This document shows positions 36,101-46,574 of a stretch of 64,000 nucleotides of DNA, in pieces. Positions within the stretch are counted from its first letter, which is position 1; each line of letters starts with the position of its first letter. The position numbers and the translations under genes were made by a program. The notes beneath the pieces were generated by a model. That model ran no database searches, was not told where the DNA came from, and saw only the letters and a program-made list of their open reading frames with translations. Origin of the DNA: Ashinkailepas kermadecensis (taxonomy: Eukaryota; Arthropoda; Thecostraca; Neolepadidae); the NCBI GenBank assembly GCA_034440615.1, contig JAOTOM010005186.1, positions 1,097,001 to 1,161,000 of the forward strand, in the 5' to 3' direction.

Positions 36101-36990
36101 TCATGTGTCGCGTCACGCGTACGTCAGGTGTGTCAGTGTCATGTGTCGCGTCACGCGTACGTCAGGTGTGTCATGTCATGTGTCGCGTCACGCGTACGTC
36201 AGGTGTGTCAGTGTCATGTGTCGCGTCACGCGTACGTCAGGTGTGTCATGTCATGTGTCGCGTCACGCGTACGTCAGGTGTGTCACGTGTCATGTGTCGC
36301 GTCACGCGTACGTCAGGTGTGTCATGTCATGTGTCGCGTCACGCGTACGTCAGGTGTGTCACGTGTCATGTGTCGCGTCACGCGTACGTCAGGTGTGTCA
36401 TGTGTCGCGTCACGCGTAAACGTGTCATGTGTCGCGTCACGCGTACGTCAGGTGTGTCAGTGTCATGTGTCGCGTCACGCGTACGTCAGGTGTGTCAGTG
36501 TCATGTGTCGCGTCACGCGTACGTCAGGTGTGTCACGTGTCATGTGTCGCGTCACGCGTACGTCAGGTGTGTCATGTCATGTGTCGCGTCACGCGTACGT
36601 CAGGTGTGTCATGTCATGTGTCGCGTCACGCGTACGTCAGGTGTGTCACGTGTCATGTGTCGCGTCACGCGTACGTCAGGTGTGTCACGTGTCATGTGTC
36701 GCGTCACGCGTACGTCAGGTGTGTCACGTGTCATGTGTCGCGTCACGCGTACGTCAGGTGTGTCACGTGTCATGTGTCGCGTCACGCGTACGTCAGGTGT
36801 GTCATGTCATGTGTCGCGTCACGCGTACGTCAGGTGTGTTAGTGTCGCGTCACGCGTACGTCAGGTGTGTCATGTCATGTGTCGCGTCACGCGTACGTCA
36901 GGTGTGTCATGTCATGTGTCGCGTCACGCGTACGTCAGGTGTGTCACGTGTCATGTGTCGCGTCACGCGTACGTCAGGTGTGTCACGTGT
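33196..36990. repeat. 37/39-bp satellite-like array, about 100 copies
   Basis: Core GTGTCGCGTCACGCGTACGT then CAGGTGTGTC, followed by ATGTCAT (37 bp) or ACGTGTCAT (39 bp). The 39-bp form contains CACGTG; every unit has ACGCGT and TACGTCA. Units lack stops on the plus strand, so frames of 1,146, 1,287 and 893 codons appear; they are not genes. Broken units cluster near 34270, 34740, 35080-35340, 35830 and 36415. Confidence 0.95.
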
Positions 36991-37424
36991 CATGTGATCA
37001 TCGAAATGCTGCCGCAGGCTCCGGCTCCCACATAGACAGCCCCAGCGTCGTGAAGAACAACATGGGTAGTGGAACAAGTGGGACGCTGGTGCGCTGCAGT
37101 GTCTTCGACGACAACATTGCCATCTGCACGTGACGTCCGCTGAAGAGACTCCGCTTCAGACATGGACCACCTGGGCGGGATGTGTCTCGGGATGTGTCTC
37201 CGCCAGCGGAGGGCACGCTCAGCCGTCGCGGCCGTCTGCACATACCGCACGAGGCGGACCACCACCTGCTGTCATCAACAGCGGACCACCACCACCAGTC
37301 ACAGTCGTGCTGTCATCAACGGCGCTGATCTGGCAACCTGGGCGGCGCCATGCGACAGTCCTGCGCGACAGCCGGCCACCACGGACCGGCCATATTTGGC
37401 GGCCGTTAACGGCGCCGACCGTGC

Positions 37425-37815
37425 CGGTGTGGGAGCAGACCACGCCAGCATCCACCGCCGGCATTACGTGGGAGTAGACCCCCGCTAGCATCACGTGGGA
37501 GCAGACCACGCCAACATCCACCGCCGGCATCACGTGGGAGTAGACCCCAACCAGCGTCACGTGGGAGCAGACCACGCCAGCATCCACCGCCGGCATCACG
37601 TGGGAGCAGACCCCCGCCAGCATCACGTGGGAGCAGACCACACCAGCATCCACCGCCGGCATCACGTGGGAGCAGACCCCGCCAGCATCACGTGGGAGCA
37701 GACCACGCCAGCATCCACCGCCGGCATCACGTGGGAGCAGACCTCGCTACCTCGCCGGAATCACGTGGCAGCAGACCTCGCTACCTCGCCGGCATCACGT
37801 GGCAGCAGACCTCGT
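37425..37815. repeat. compound 27+39-bp array around CATCACGTGGGAGCAGAC
   Basis: CATCACGTGGGAGCAGACC recurs about ten times, alternately followed by CACGCCAGCATCCACCGCCGG or CCCGCCAG. This makes a higher-order unit of about 66 bp. Each unit carries a CACGTG palindrome. The end changes to CGCTACCTCGCCGG. Confidence 0.9.
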
Positions 37816-37819
37816 GACC

Positions 37820-39330
37820 TCGCCGACATCCGCCCACGTGACTGCGGGTGGGCGGGCCTTGCAGCGGTGACGTCAGTCGATGATGATCGCGATGTTATCG
37901 CCGCTCGGCAGGCGCACCGAGACGGGCGACCGCTACAGATCGTGCCGAGGCGTCGCTGTGGCTGCGTCAGCGGCACGACCGCGGACGGAACCTGCGGCCG
38001 CGCCGCCACGTCCGCAGCGGATGTCGACTGTCGGTGCGGACGTAGACTGTCTGTGCGGACGTTGGCGCCGACGGTGTTCTCACAGCTGCGGTGCCGATCA
38101 CCGGCTTGCATATTCAGCACCGGCACCGTTCTCACAGGTCTCCAGCGCCGATCGCCATCCAGGAGCACCGACAGGGTCCAGCACCACCGACAGGCGCTAT
38201 ATTCTCGCGTCTCCACGCCGACTGTTTCCCATCTCAGTGGCGGCCTTTTCCCATCTTCCGGCTGCCACCGCCCCGACGCACGGCCAGATGAGAGTGGCAA
38301 CCGACGCCGGTCAGTCCGGCAGCAATTTCTCGGCCGGAGCTGGCGTGACCCGGCTCGGGGAGACCCGACCCCGCCGCCCTCGGACGCCCCTGGAGGCAGG
38401 AGCGCGGTGCACCGGCCGCCGGCGGCATAATCGATGCGCGCGGCCCGCCGCCCGACGAGATCGCCGACCTGTTTGTTCGTCGCTAAGCGACACATCAATC
38501 AGGATTGCCTGTTACGAGCGACGGCCAGGAAGTCCGAAAAATAGCGTATCTGATTCACTTTTTTCGCGGGCACGCTTATCTCGGCGAGGCCGTGTTCGTG
38601 CGGCGCCCGGTTTTTGCCGTCGGCTTAATACGGTAGCCAGGTATTGTGAGCTGCTTGCGCGTTGGTTTGGTGATGGAAGCCTGCGCCAGCATCGTTCCGG
38701 TGGGCTGGGTCGGCTGCATTGGCCGAGCTAGGCAACACGTTGGACGAGCTGGTTGGGTGTTGGGAGCTGAGGGAGATCAACTGAATATTACACGGGAGAT
38801 CAACTAAAATATTACACGAATGAGTGTTTGACTGCAATATCCGTGCACGGGGGCAATAGAAGTTAATCAAAGTAACGTTAGCAAGCGTGAACATCGACTC
38901 CATTCTGTTCTAAGGAAGTATTTCGACTTCGGTTCAAATTCATGCCCGCTTTTCGCCATCACATCACACGCTACACAGGCCCAGCCTGCGTACAGCAGAA
39001 GCGGCCTATCTCACATTTAGCCGTCAGGGAGGTGCCGATATCGTGCCCGCTCCGGTCGCAGTCGGTTCGCTCGTTCAGCGACGTGCACAGCAAACGGACG
39101 CGCCGCACCATGCACACTGCACGTGCACGTGTTGGCCACGTGGCACGTGCAGACGAGCGCTCAGCACGCGGCCTTTGTTTGCGCGGCGCGACAGGCGGCG
39201 TCAGCGCGCACAATGCTTCATCCCGGCCGAGACAATAGCGGCGCGGCGACAGCGGACGGCGCAGCAATAGCCGGGCCGCCGTCACCGCCGACCGCGCCAG
39301 TCTCGCCGCGACAGGCGAAATCCAGCCGCG
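37820..39330. other. no gene recognised
   Basis: CpG-rich sequence to about 38500, then AT-richer. The minus ORF 38625-38903 (92 codons) has ordinary composition but no known match. Confidence 0.4.
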
Positions 39331-39337
39331 CCGGGAG

Positions 39338-39596
39338 CCACGGCAGCGCCATCTACTGCCGGGAACTGTGGAGCCCGCCACATGGGCACCCCCCCGGGAG
39401 TGGCCGTTATGCCGGGAACTGTGGAGCCCGCCACATGGGCACACGCTCGGGAGCCGTGGCAGCGCCGTCTTCTGCTCGGGAACTGTGGAGCCCGCCACAT
39501 GGGCACACGCTCGGGAGCCGTGGCAGCGCCATCTACTGCCGGGAACTGTGGAGCCCGCCACATGGGCACACGCTCGGGAGCCAGGAGGCGATGATG
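39338..39596. repeat. 63-bp tandem repeat, 4 copies
   Basis: GGGAACTGTGGAGCCCGCCA then CATGGGCACACGCTCGGGAG and CCGTGGCAGCGCCATCTACT. Starts lie at 39361, 39414, 39478 and 39541. The hAT-like MITE begins at its right edge. Confidence 0.9.
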
Positions 39597-39604
39597 GCCG
39601 CACG

Positions 39605-39802
39605 CAGTGGCGCAGCCAGTGTTTTCTTAAGGGGGCAGGGGCGACGAAAAAAAATGTATAAATAAGCAGAGATAGCATCGGCGTGTCAAACGCGCTGAAA
39701 ATTTCAGGTTTTGCGTGGTTAAAATTTCAAATTTTCGAAGATGGTCTAGTGTATTTCTGGTTGGGAACGGAGGGGGGGGCCCGACCCGTGGCTGCGCCTC
39801 TG
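39605..39802. mobile_element. 198-bp hAT-like MITE
   Basis: The left end CAGTGGCGCAGCCAG and the right end read inverted, CAGAGGCGCAGCCAC, agree at 13 of 15 positions. It is flanked by GCCGCACG (39597-39604) and GCCGCATG (39803-39810), an 8-bp target duplication with one difference. CAGTGGCG-type ends and 8-bp duplications are known for hAT elements. It has no coding capacity. Confidence 0.8.
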
Positions 39803-39962
39803 GCCGCATGTGGCAACAGCAAGAATGGCTGGGAACTGCATAGGGTAGGAATGGCTGGAGTGGAGGAGAGGCACAGTGGTGCCGGATCTGTCTCCTCCGC
39901 TAGCGCTGGTCAATGGCACGGCCGGGTGCCGCGTCGGATAATGACTGTCGTGACACGGCGGA

Positions 39963-40272
39963 TCTGACAGTACCGTCAGTACTGGTACTGTGCGTACTGT
40001 CAGTGCCGTTACTGTCCGTACTGTCCGCACCGTCAGCACCGGTACTGTCTATACTGTCAGTACCACCAGTACTGGTATTGTCTTTGCTGTTAGTACCGTC
40101 AGTACCGGTAATGTTGTCAGTACCGGAACTGTCTGTACTGTCAGTACCTTTGCTGTCAGTACCGGTACTGTCTATACTGTCAGTACCGTCAGTGCCGTCA
40201 GTACTGGTATTGTCTTTGCTGTTAGTACCGTCAGTACCGGTACTGTCGTCAGTACCGGTACTGTCAGTCACC
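39963..40272. repeat. degenerate 15-18 bp array with CAGTACCGGTACTG palindromes
   Basis: Built from GTCAGTACCGGTACTGTC variants. The perfect palindrome CAGTACCGGTACTG appears at least three times near 40155-40262. A block of about 45 bp containing GTATTGTCTTTGCTGTTAGT occurs twice, about 130 bp apart. Confidence 0.85.
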
Positions 40273-40274
40273 AC

Positions 40275-40955
40275 GGGAGCAGCGCTGCCGCGCCGAGACA
40301 AACACCACCGGAGCAGACCGACGCAAAAACCCGGCCGTCCAAAGTGGCCGAGCCGCCGGCACAAAAAGTGGCACCAAAGTCAGCTGGTGGCCCACCGAGG
40401 ACCGGGTCACGAGAGCGGCCCGGGGTCACGGCAGCGGTCAGGGATCACGAGAGCAGCCGGGGGTCACCCACCTCGAGGCGGATGACCCGACAGCAGGCCG
40501 ACCGAACCCGCCCCGCCCCGCCCGGGAGCCGGCGCGGACATCACGAACGATGGTGCACACGAGCGGCGGCGGCGCCTCGACGGCAGAGACGCCTGGTGGC
40601 GGTCGGCCGCACCAGGTCGAGTCGAGCGCGCCGCGGCCCGCGCAGGTTCATGCGGCCGGGTCGCGTGATGCCCTGATGGCAGCCCATTTAAAACGAAGAC
40701 CGGGGATGTGTTCCAATTGGCTGTATCCGCCCCGGCCGCATGCAAGCCGGTCGTTGGGGCGGCCGGCCGGCCGGCCGGCCGATCGGCGGCCACCAGCCGC
40801 CCGGCCACTAATGGAGCCGTTCCCGCGCAAAAACGCCGCCGCGCTGCGTCGCAGACACATCCGGAATCACGAGATTCCGGCTGAGACGATGACCGGCCGA
40901 CTGGCCGCACACGCTGGACCAGCTGCCGGCTGCCAGCTGGTCAGGGAGGCCACCG
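40275..40955. other. no gene recognised
   Basis: GC-rich; contains a (GGCC)n-like run near 40760-40780. Confidence 0.4.
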
Positions 40956-40959
40956 CGGC

Positions 40960-41270
40960 AGGCGTGGAGAAGCTGCTGCTGACCGGCGGGGAGATGGAGA
41001 GGGTGCTGCTGACCGGCAGCCGGCAGGAGGGCACCGCGGTAGGCGGGGAGAAGCTGCTGCTGATTAGGTGGCCAAGTAGTTACGTAGCGGGATAATTGGG
41101 TGGTCAAGTGGCGAAGTGATCAGGCGGCCAGGTTAGGTTAGATAGTCAGGTGGTTCAGGTGGTCAGGTGGTTCAGGTGTCCAGGTGGTTAAGGTGGCCAG
41201 GTGAGTCAGGTGGTCCAGGTGGACAGGCGGCTCAGGCGGTCAGGTGGCTCAGGTGGTTAGCCGTCGAGCC
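40960..41270. repeat. two short arrays (GAGAAGCTGCTGCTGA; CAGGTGGTT)
   Basis: 40960-41075 has three diverged copies of GGAGAAGCTGCTGCTGACCG. 41100-41270 is a degenerate array of 8-10 bp units close to CAGGTGGTT. Confidence 0.75.
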
Positions 41271-41593
41271 GGTCAGTGCAGCGACCGCTGACGAGGCGGC
41301 GGGCCGCGAGACGCATTATCAGATTGTTGGCCATTACAGTCACCAAAGGATGGAGAGGCACGCGCCGGCCGGCACAAAGGGGACGCGCCCACCGCTGACA
41401 TCAATCACATCGCGCGTCGCCACCGACGACACAAAACCCATCGACACCGACGACATCAAACCCGTCGACATCGACACCATACCCGGCCGTGTCGCGACCG
41501 TCGATATCCGGCCGTATTGCGACCGTCACCCACCTCTGCGGCCGTCAACACCTCGCTGCTGCTTGCATCTCAACCGAGGGCACCGCAGCAGAC

Positions 41594-41875
41594 TTCCACG
41601 GGGAAGTCCCTGGCGCCTCAGATGGGAGGGGAAGTCCCTGGCGCCTCAGATGGGAGGGAGAGTCTCTGGCGCCTCAGATGGGCGGGACAGACCCTGGCGC
41701 CTCAGTTGGGAGGGACCAACCCTGACACCCCAGGTGGGAGGGACAGACCCTTGCGGCTCAGATGGGCGGGACAGACCCTGGCGCCTCAGTTGGGAGGGAC
41801 CAACCCTGACACCCCAGGTGGGAGGGACCAATCCTGACATCGCAGGTGGGATGGACAAAACCTGACGCCTCAGTT
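41594..41875. repeat. about 28-bp minisatellite, 10 copies
   Basis: CCTGGCGCCTCAGATGGGAG then GGACAGAC alternates with CCTGACACCCCAGGTGGGAG variants. Decayed relatives with a CTCAGGTG core continue to about 42180. Confidence 0.85.
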
Positions 41876-42429
41876 GAGAAGCACAGATCCAAACACCTCA
41901 GAGGGCAATCCCTGCCAACAGTACCTCAGATGAGGGAGTCGATGTCAAAAGACATAGTCTGATCTCGACCAAGCGCTGAGCGCATCGGGTAGGTGGGGCA
42001 TCTTCAGATTGGCGGGGAACATCAGGTAGGCGGGACAGACATTCCTGAGCACTTCAGGTGAGCGGGGAACCCTCGGGTAAAAGGGGAAAATCCTCTAAGC
42101 CCCTCAGTTGTGCGGGGCATCCTCAGATGGACCGGGCCTGAGCCCTCAGGTGTCTCGTGAGCCCCTCAGGTGTGCGGGCCAGCTCCCCTGACCGTGATCG
42201 TCCCGGGGCGGAGCGGACCAGAGCTGCCAATACCGGCCGACGCCAATTAGGCGACGGCGGCGAGTTTGCCGCGTCGGTGTCGACTCTGTGTTGGCGCGCC
42301 ACCGCCGGCGGCACGCTGGGTGACGAATGGCGCCACCTCACGCCACCGCCGCTTCGGCGCATCATCGCACACACCGCCGGCGCCTTCTCCCCTCTGCTGT
42401 GTTTGCGGGGGGACTGAAGGCAGCAGTGT

Positions 42430-43605
42430 CGGTGACCTAGGGGCGGGTTTGCGCGCGGTACAGCGTGTGGCTCGGAGGTAGAGCGTGGCTGGGTTTGGGC
42501 GCGGTACAGTGGGTGACCCTGAGGTAGAGCGTGGCTGGGTTTGGGCGCGGTACAGTGGGTGACCCTGAGGTAGAGCGTGGCTGGGTTTGGGCGCGGTACA
42601 GTGGGTGACCCTGAGGTAGAGCGTGCTGGGTTTGGGGGGAAGGGGTGACCCTGAGGTAGAGCGTGGCTGGGTTTGGGCGCGGTACAGTGGGTGACCCTGA
42701 GGTAGAGCGTGGCTGGGTTTGGGCGCGGTACAGTGGGTGACCCTGAGGTAGAGCGTGGCTGGGTTTGGGCGCGGTACAGTGGGTGACCCTGAGGTAGAAC
42801 GTGGCTGGGTTTGGGCGCGGTACAGTGGGTGACCCTGAGGTAGAGCGTGGCTGGGTTTGGGCGCGGTACAGTGGGTGACCCTGAGGTAGAGAGCGTGGCT
42901 GGGTTTGGGCGCGGTACAGTGGGTGACCCTGAGGTAGAGCGTGGCTGGGTTTGGGCGCGGTACAGTGGGTGACCCTGAGGTAGAGCGTGGCTGGGTTTGG
43001 GCGCGGTACAGTGGGTGACCCTGAGGTAGAGCGTGGCTGGGTTTGGGCGCGGTACAGTGGGTGACCCTGAGGTAGAGCGTGGCTGGGTTTGGGCGCGGTA
43101 CAGTGGGTGACCCTGAGGTAGAGCGTGGCTGGGTTTGGGCGCGGTACAGTGGGTGACCCTGAGGTAGAGCGTGGCTGGGTTTGGGCGCGGTACAGTGGGT
43201 GACCCTGAGGTAGAGCGTGGCTGGGTTTGGGCGCGGTACAGTGGGTGACCCTGAGGTAGAGCGTGGCTGGGTTTGGGCGCGGTACAGTGGGTGACCCTGA
43301 GGTAGAGCGTGGCTGGGTTTGGGCGCGGTACAGTGGGTGACCCTGAGGTAGAGCGTGGCTGGGTTTGGGCGCGGTACAGTGGGTGACCCTGAGGTAGAGC
43401 GTGGCTGGGTTTGGGCGCGGTACAGTGGGTGACCCTGAGGTAGAGCGTGGCTGGGTTTGGGCGCGGTACAGTGGGTGACCCTGAGGTAGAACGTGGCTGG
43501 GTTTGGGCGCGGTACAGTGGGTGACCCTGAGGTAGAGCGTGGCTGGGTTTGGGCGCGGTACAGTGGGTGACCCTGAGGTAGAGCGTGGCTGGGTTTGGGC
43601 GCGGC
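42430..43605. repeat. 46-bp minisatellite, about 25 copies
   Basis: GTAGAGCGTGGCTGGGTTTG then GGCGCGGTACAGTGGGTGAC and CCTGAG. Copies are almost identical, with one shortened unit near 42625-42655 and one 2-bp duplication near 42890. The three minus frames give 396-546 codon ORFs (AQTQPRSTSGSPTVPRPNPA type). Confidence 0.95.
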
Positions 43606-43982
43606 AGTTCGAACGGGTGGCGGCCAATGGACATCACGGACCTGACGGAGCGCGACCCACAGGTCATTGGCATTTGCAGCCAATCCATCGACTCCGCCAT
43701 TGTCACGATAGCCCAACGGCCAATCCTTGTCCCCAGGGAGAAAATGCCGACGCCGAATGCCATTTACATTAGCGTTGGGGAAATTCCAATCGATTCAACC
43801 ATTGACTCAAGTCAGAAGTCGAGTCGAACCTAACGTGCCCAGACGCGTAATTGGCACGTTTCTGTACCGGAATTATCGGCATTCACAATAAGTCGGAGTC
43901 TCAAGGCGAAATATTAGCAAAGGCGGTGTCTCCTGTATTTTTGGCAGTGTCTTACGACGAAGCATGTGTGTTCACACGCGAT
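43606..43982. other. no gene recognised
   Basis: Unique sequence following the 46-bp array; only short ORFs. Confidence 0.4.
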
Positions 43983-44100
43983 CACGGGGTCACACCAGGC
44001 AACCGGGGTCATACCCGATGACGAGGGTCACATGAGATGACCGGGGTCACACGAGATGACCGAGGTCACACCAGGTGATCGGATTCACACCCTGTGATCT
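43983..44100. repeat. about 21-bp repeat, 6 copies
   Basis: Variants of GGGGTCACACGAGATGACC in tandem. Confidence 0.8.
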
Positions 44101-44214
44101 GAACGGCTCAGTTGATTACAAAGCGTGGATTATAGGGTGCATACATAGGGTGCACCCATGGTATAGAAATTAACGTCCCTTGCACCAAGCTACATACATA
44201 AGTAACAGCGGTGA

Positions 44215-44283
44215 CAATGCGCATAAAATTCCTCCACCGTCCAAGATCGAGCAACGTTCGCATTCCCTTGTTCACAGAAGAGG
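44215..44283 (-). repeat. dispersed 69-bp repeat, copy 1
   Basis: Matches 46505-46573 at 67 of 69 positions. The minus strand reads SSVNKGMRTLLDLGRWRNFMRI. It may be a fragment of an interspersed element. Confidence 0.8.
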
Positions 44284-44704
44284 ACTCAGCCAGTGAGAAT
44301 TTCCTTCGCACTGATATCGGCTGACGGCAGCACACTGATATCGGCTGACGGCAGCACACTGATCAGCTGACGGCAGCACACCCATCAGCTGACGGCAGCA
44401 CACTGATCAGCTGACGGCAGCACACTGATCAGCTGACGGCAGCACACCCATCAGCTGACGGCAGCACACCGATCAGCTGACGGCAGCACACTGATCAGCT
44501 GACGGCAGCACACTGATCAGCTGACGGCAGCACACTGATCAGCTGACGGCAGCACACTGATCAGCTGACGGCAGCATACCCATCAGCTGACGGCAGCACA
44601 CTGATCAGCTGACGGCAGCACACCCATCAGCTGACGGCAGCACACCCATCAGCTGACGGCAGCACACTGATCAGCTGACGGCAGCACACTGATCAGCTGA
44701 CGGA

Positions 44705-44863
44705 GATGAGTGGTTTAGGGGTAAGATGCTCGTCTCACAATCGAAAGGTTGTGGGTTCGAGTCTCGCCTGTCGCTACTCTTCGCCCGCGACCAATCGGCG
44801 TGAGAGATTGGCGACGCTACATGACTCAACGGTCGACGTGTCGTAAAACCAATAACCAACCAA
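44705..44863 (+). mobile_element. tRNA-Val-like SINE, copy 1
   Basis: A 159-bp insertion starts GATGAGTGGTTTAGGGGTAA (A-box region). It has an anticodon-like loop CTCACAA (anticodon CAC, Val) and the B box GGGTTCGAGTCTC, then a tRNA-unrelated body ending AATAACCAACCAA. The array bases CTGATCAGCTGACGG occur on both sides, as expected for a 15-bp target duplication. Pol III promoter boxes are intact by eye. Confidence 0.85.
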
Positions 44864-45143
44864 CTGATCAGCTGACGGCAGCACACTGATCAGCTGACGG
44901 CAGCACACTGATCAGCTGACGGCAGCACACTGATCAGCTGACGGCAGCACACTGATCAGCTGACAGCAGCACACTGATCAGCTGACGGCAGCACACTGAT
45001 CAGCTGACGGCAGCATACCCATCAGCTGACGGCAGCACACTGATCAGCTGACGGCAGCACACCCATCAGCTGACGGCAGCACACCCATCAGCTGACGGCA
45101 GCACACTGATCAGCTGACGGCAGCACACTGATCAGCTGACGGG

Positions 45144-45302
45144 GATGAGTGGTTTAGGGGTAAGATGCTCGTCTCACAATCGAAAGGTTGTGGGTTCGAG
45201 TCTCGCCTGTCGCTACTCTTCGCCCGCGACCAATCGGCGTGAGAGATTGGCGACGCTACATGACTCAACGGTCGACGTGTCGTAAAACCAATAACCAACC
45301 AA
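45144..45302 (+). mobile_element. tRNA-Val-like SINE, copy 2 (array duplicate)
   Basis: Identical by eye to the copy at 44705, with a single A/G difference just before the start (44704 versus 45143). Its flanking array units show the same variant order as copy 1, so it arose by duplication of the array block, not by a second insertion. Confidence 0.85.
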
Positions 45303-45747
45303 CTGATCAGCTGACGGCAGCACACTGATCAGCTGACGGCAGCACACTGATCAGCTGACGGCAGCACACTGATCAGCTGACGGCAGCACACCGATCAGCT
45401 GACGGCAGCACACTGATCAGCTGACGGCAGCACACTGATATCGGCTGACGGCAGCACACCCATCAGCTGACGGCAGCACACCCATCAGCTGACGGCAGCA
45501 CACTGATCAGCTGACGGCAGCACACTGATCAGCTGACGGCAGCACACCCATCAGTTGACAGCAGCACACTGATCAGCTGACGGCAGCACACTGATCAGCT
45601 GACGGCAGCACACTGATCAGCTGACGGCGGGATGGACACCAGCTGATCGTGGCAGCAGGTGCTCCGGTGTGCTCCAACCCGCCCTGGGTGTTCTCCGGGC
45701 GTTCTGGATGCGCTGCCACGTACTCGTGACGCGAGGAGTTCCTCAAT

Positions 45748-45920
45748 TGGCGGTGGGCGCTGGACCGTCCGGCGGGCGCTGGACCGTCCGCGGGCGCTGG
45801 ACCGTCCGCGGGCGCTGGACCGTCCGCGGGCGCTGGACCGTCCGGCGGGCGCTGGACGTCCGCGGGCGCTGGACCGTCCGCGGGCGCTGAACCGTCCGGC
45901 GGGCGCTGGACCGTCCGCGG
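45748..45920. repeat. 18-bp minisatellite, about 9 copies
   Basis: GCGGGCGCTGGACCGTCC with one shortened unit (GGACGTCC). Confidence 0.9.
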
Positions 45921-46044
45921 CGTGTGCGCCATACCGCAATCAGCCGCGTCTGATTTACCAGCCCATTACGGGCAGCGGCAATTAGTGGCGGTGTCGGCGA
46001 CGGTGGCGCGGCGGTGACGACGGTGGCGCAGCGGCGGCGACGGC

Positions 46045-46300
46045 GGCGCATCGTTTATTCGATGTCTCCGCTCTGGGACCGCTTCCTCGGTGTCAGGTCA
46101 TTGCAGCCAGATCAGTGGGGGACAAGGCATCCAAGGTTCCCCCACGGGGTGGGCGCCCAGGATCTTGATTTATTATTTGTGTTTAAGGGCGCGCCGACTA
46201 CAGGGTCATCTGGCGCCCATGCGCCCAGGATCTTCTCGTGATAAACTGAGCAGTGTCGCACACTAAAGGGGGACGGGGCAGTATAGCCCCGCCATGGTAC
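46045..46300. other. possible degenerate element with repeated GCGCCCAGGATCTT
   Basis: GGCGCCCAGGATCTT occurs near 46150 and GCGCCCAGGATCTTCTCGTG near 46221, separated by GGGCGCGCC. It resembles the decayed end of an interspersed element but I cannot classify it. Confidence 0.3.
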
Positions 46301-46397
46301 GTGGTCCACCATTTGGACACGGGTGGTGCCGCCCCCTCCCCCTCCTCTCCCCAGCGTCACTGTTGAGACAGTGATAAGTTCAGCAGGAGTGTCTGCA

Positions 46398-46500
46398 GGC
46401 GCGTCCCCAGGGGCATCTCCAGGGGCGTCTCCAGGGGCGTCTCCAGGGGCGTCTCCAGGGGGCGTCTCCAGGGGGCGTCTCCAGGGACTCTCCAGGGTCG
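46398..46500. repeat. 12-bp tandem repeat
   Basis: About eight units of AGGGGCGTCTCC. A related but scattered motif (GGCGTCTCCAGGGGCATCCA) continues near 46600-46660. Confidence 0.88.
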
Positions 46501-46504
46501 TGTC

Positions 46505-46573
46505 CAATGCGCATAAAATACCTCCACCGTCCAAGATCGAGCAATGTTCGCATTCCCTTGTTCACAGAAGAGG
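46505..46573 (-). repeat. dispersed 69-bp repeat, copy 2
   Basis: Same sequence as 44215-44283 with two substitutions. Both copies abut a tandem array on one side. Confidence 0.8.
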
Positions 46574-46574
46574 G

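Larger units (their letters stand above)
44322..45625. repeat. 22-bp array, interrupted by two SINE copies
   Basis: The unit is CTGATCAGCTGACGGCAGCACA, with CCCATCAG and CTGATATCGG variants. TGATCA and TCAGCTGA palindromes recur in each canonical unit. The block containing a SINE and about 12 units is repeated at exactly 439 bp: marker GCATACCC at 44574 and 45013, SINE starts at 44705 and 45144. Confidence 0.95.

Noticed and set aside
32979..37035. Plus-strand open frames of 1,146, 1,287 and 893 codons (CVASRVRQVCHVS-type repeats)
   Set aside because: All are frame shadows of the stop-free 37/39-bp array; the same peptide appears in all three frames and there is no gene context.
42123..43763. 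Minus frames of 396-546 codons, Pro/Ser/Thr-rich, superficially mucin-like
   Set aside because: They come from the 46-bp array; no signal peptide and no unique domain; identical peptides occur in the other minus frames.
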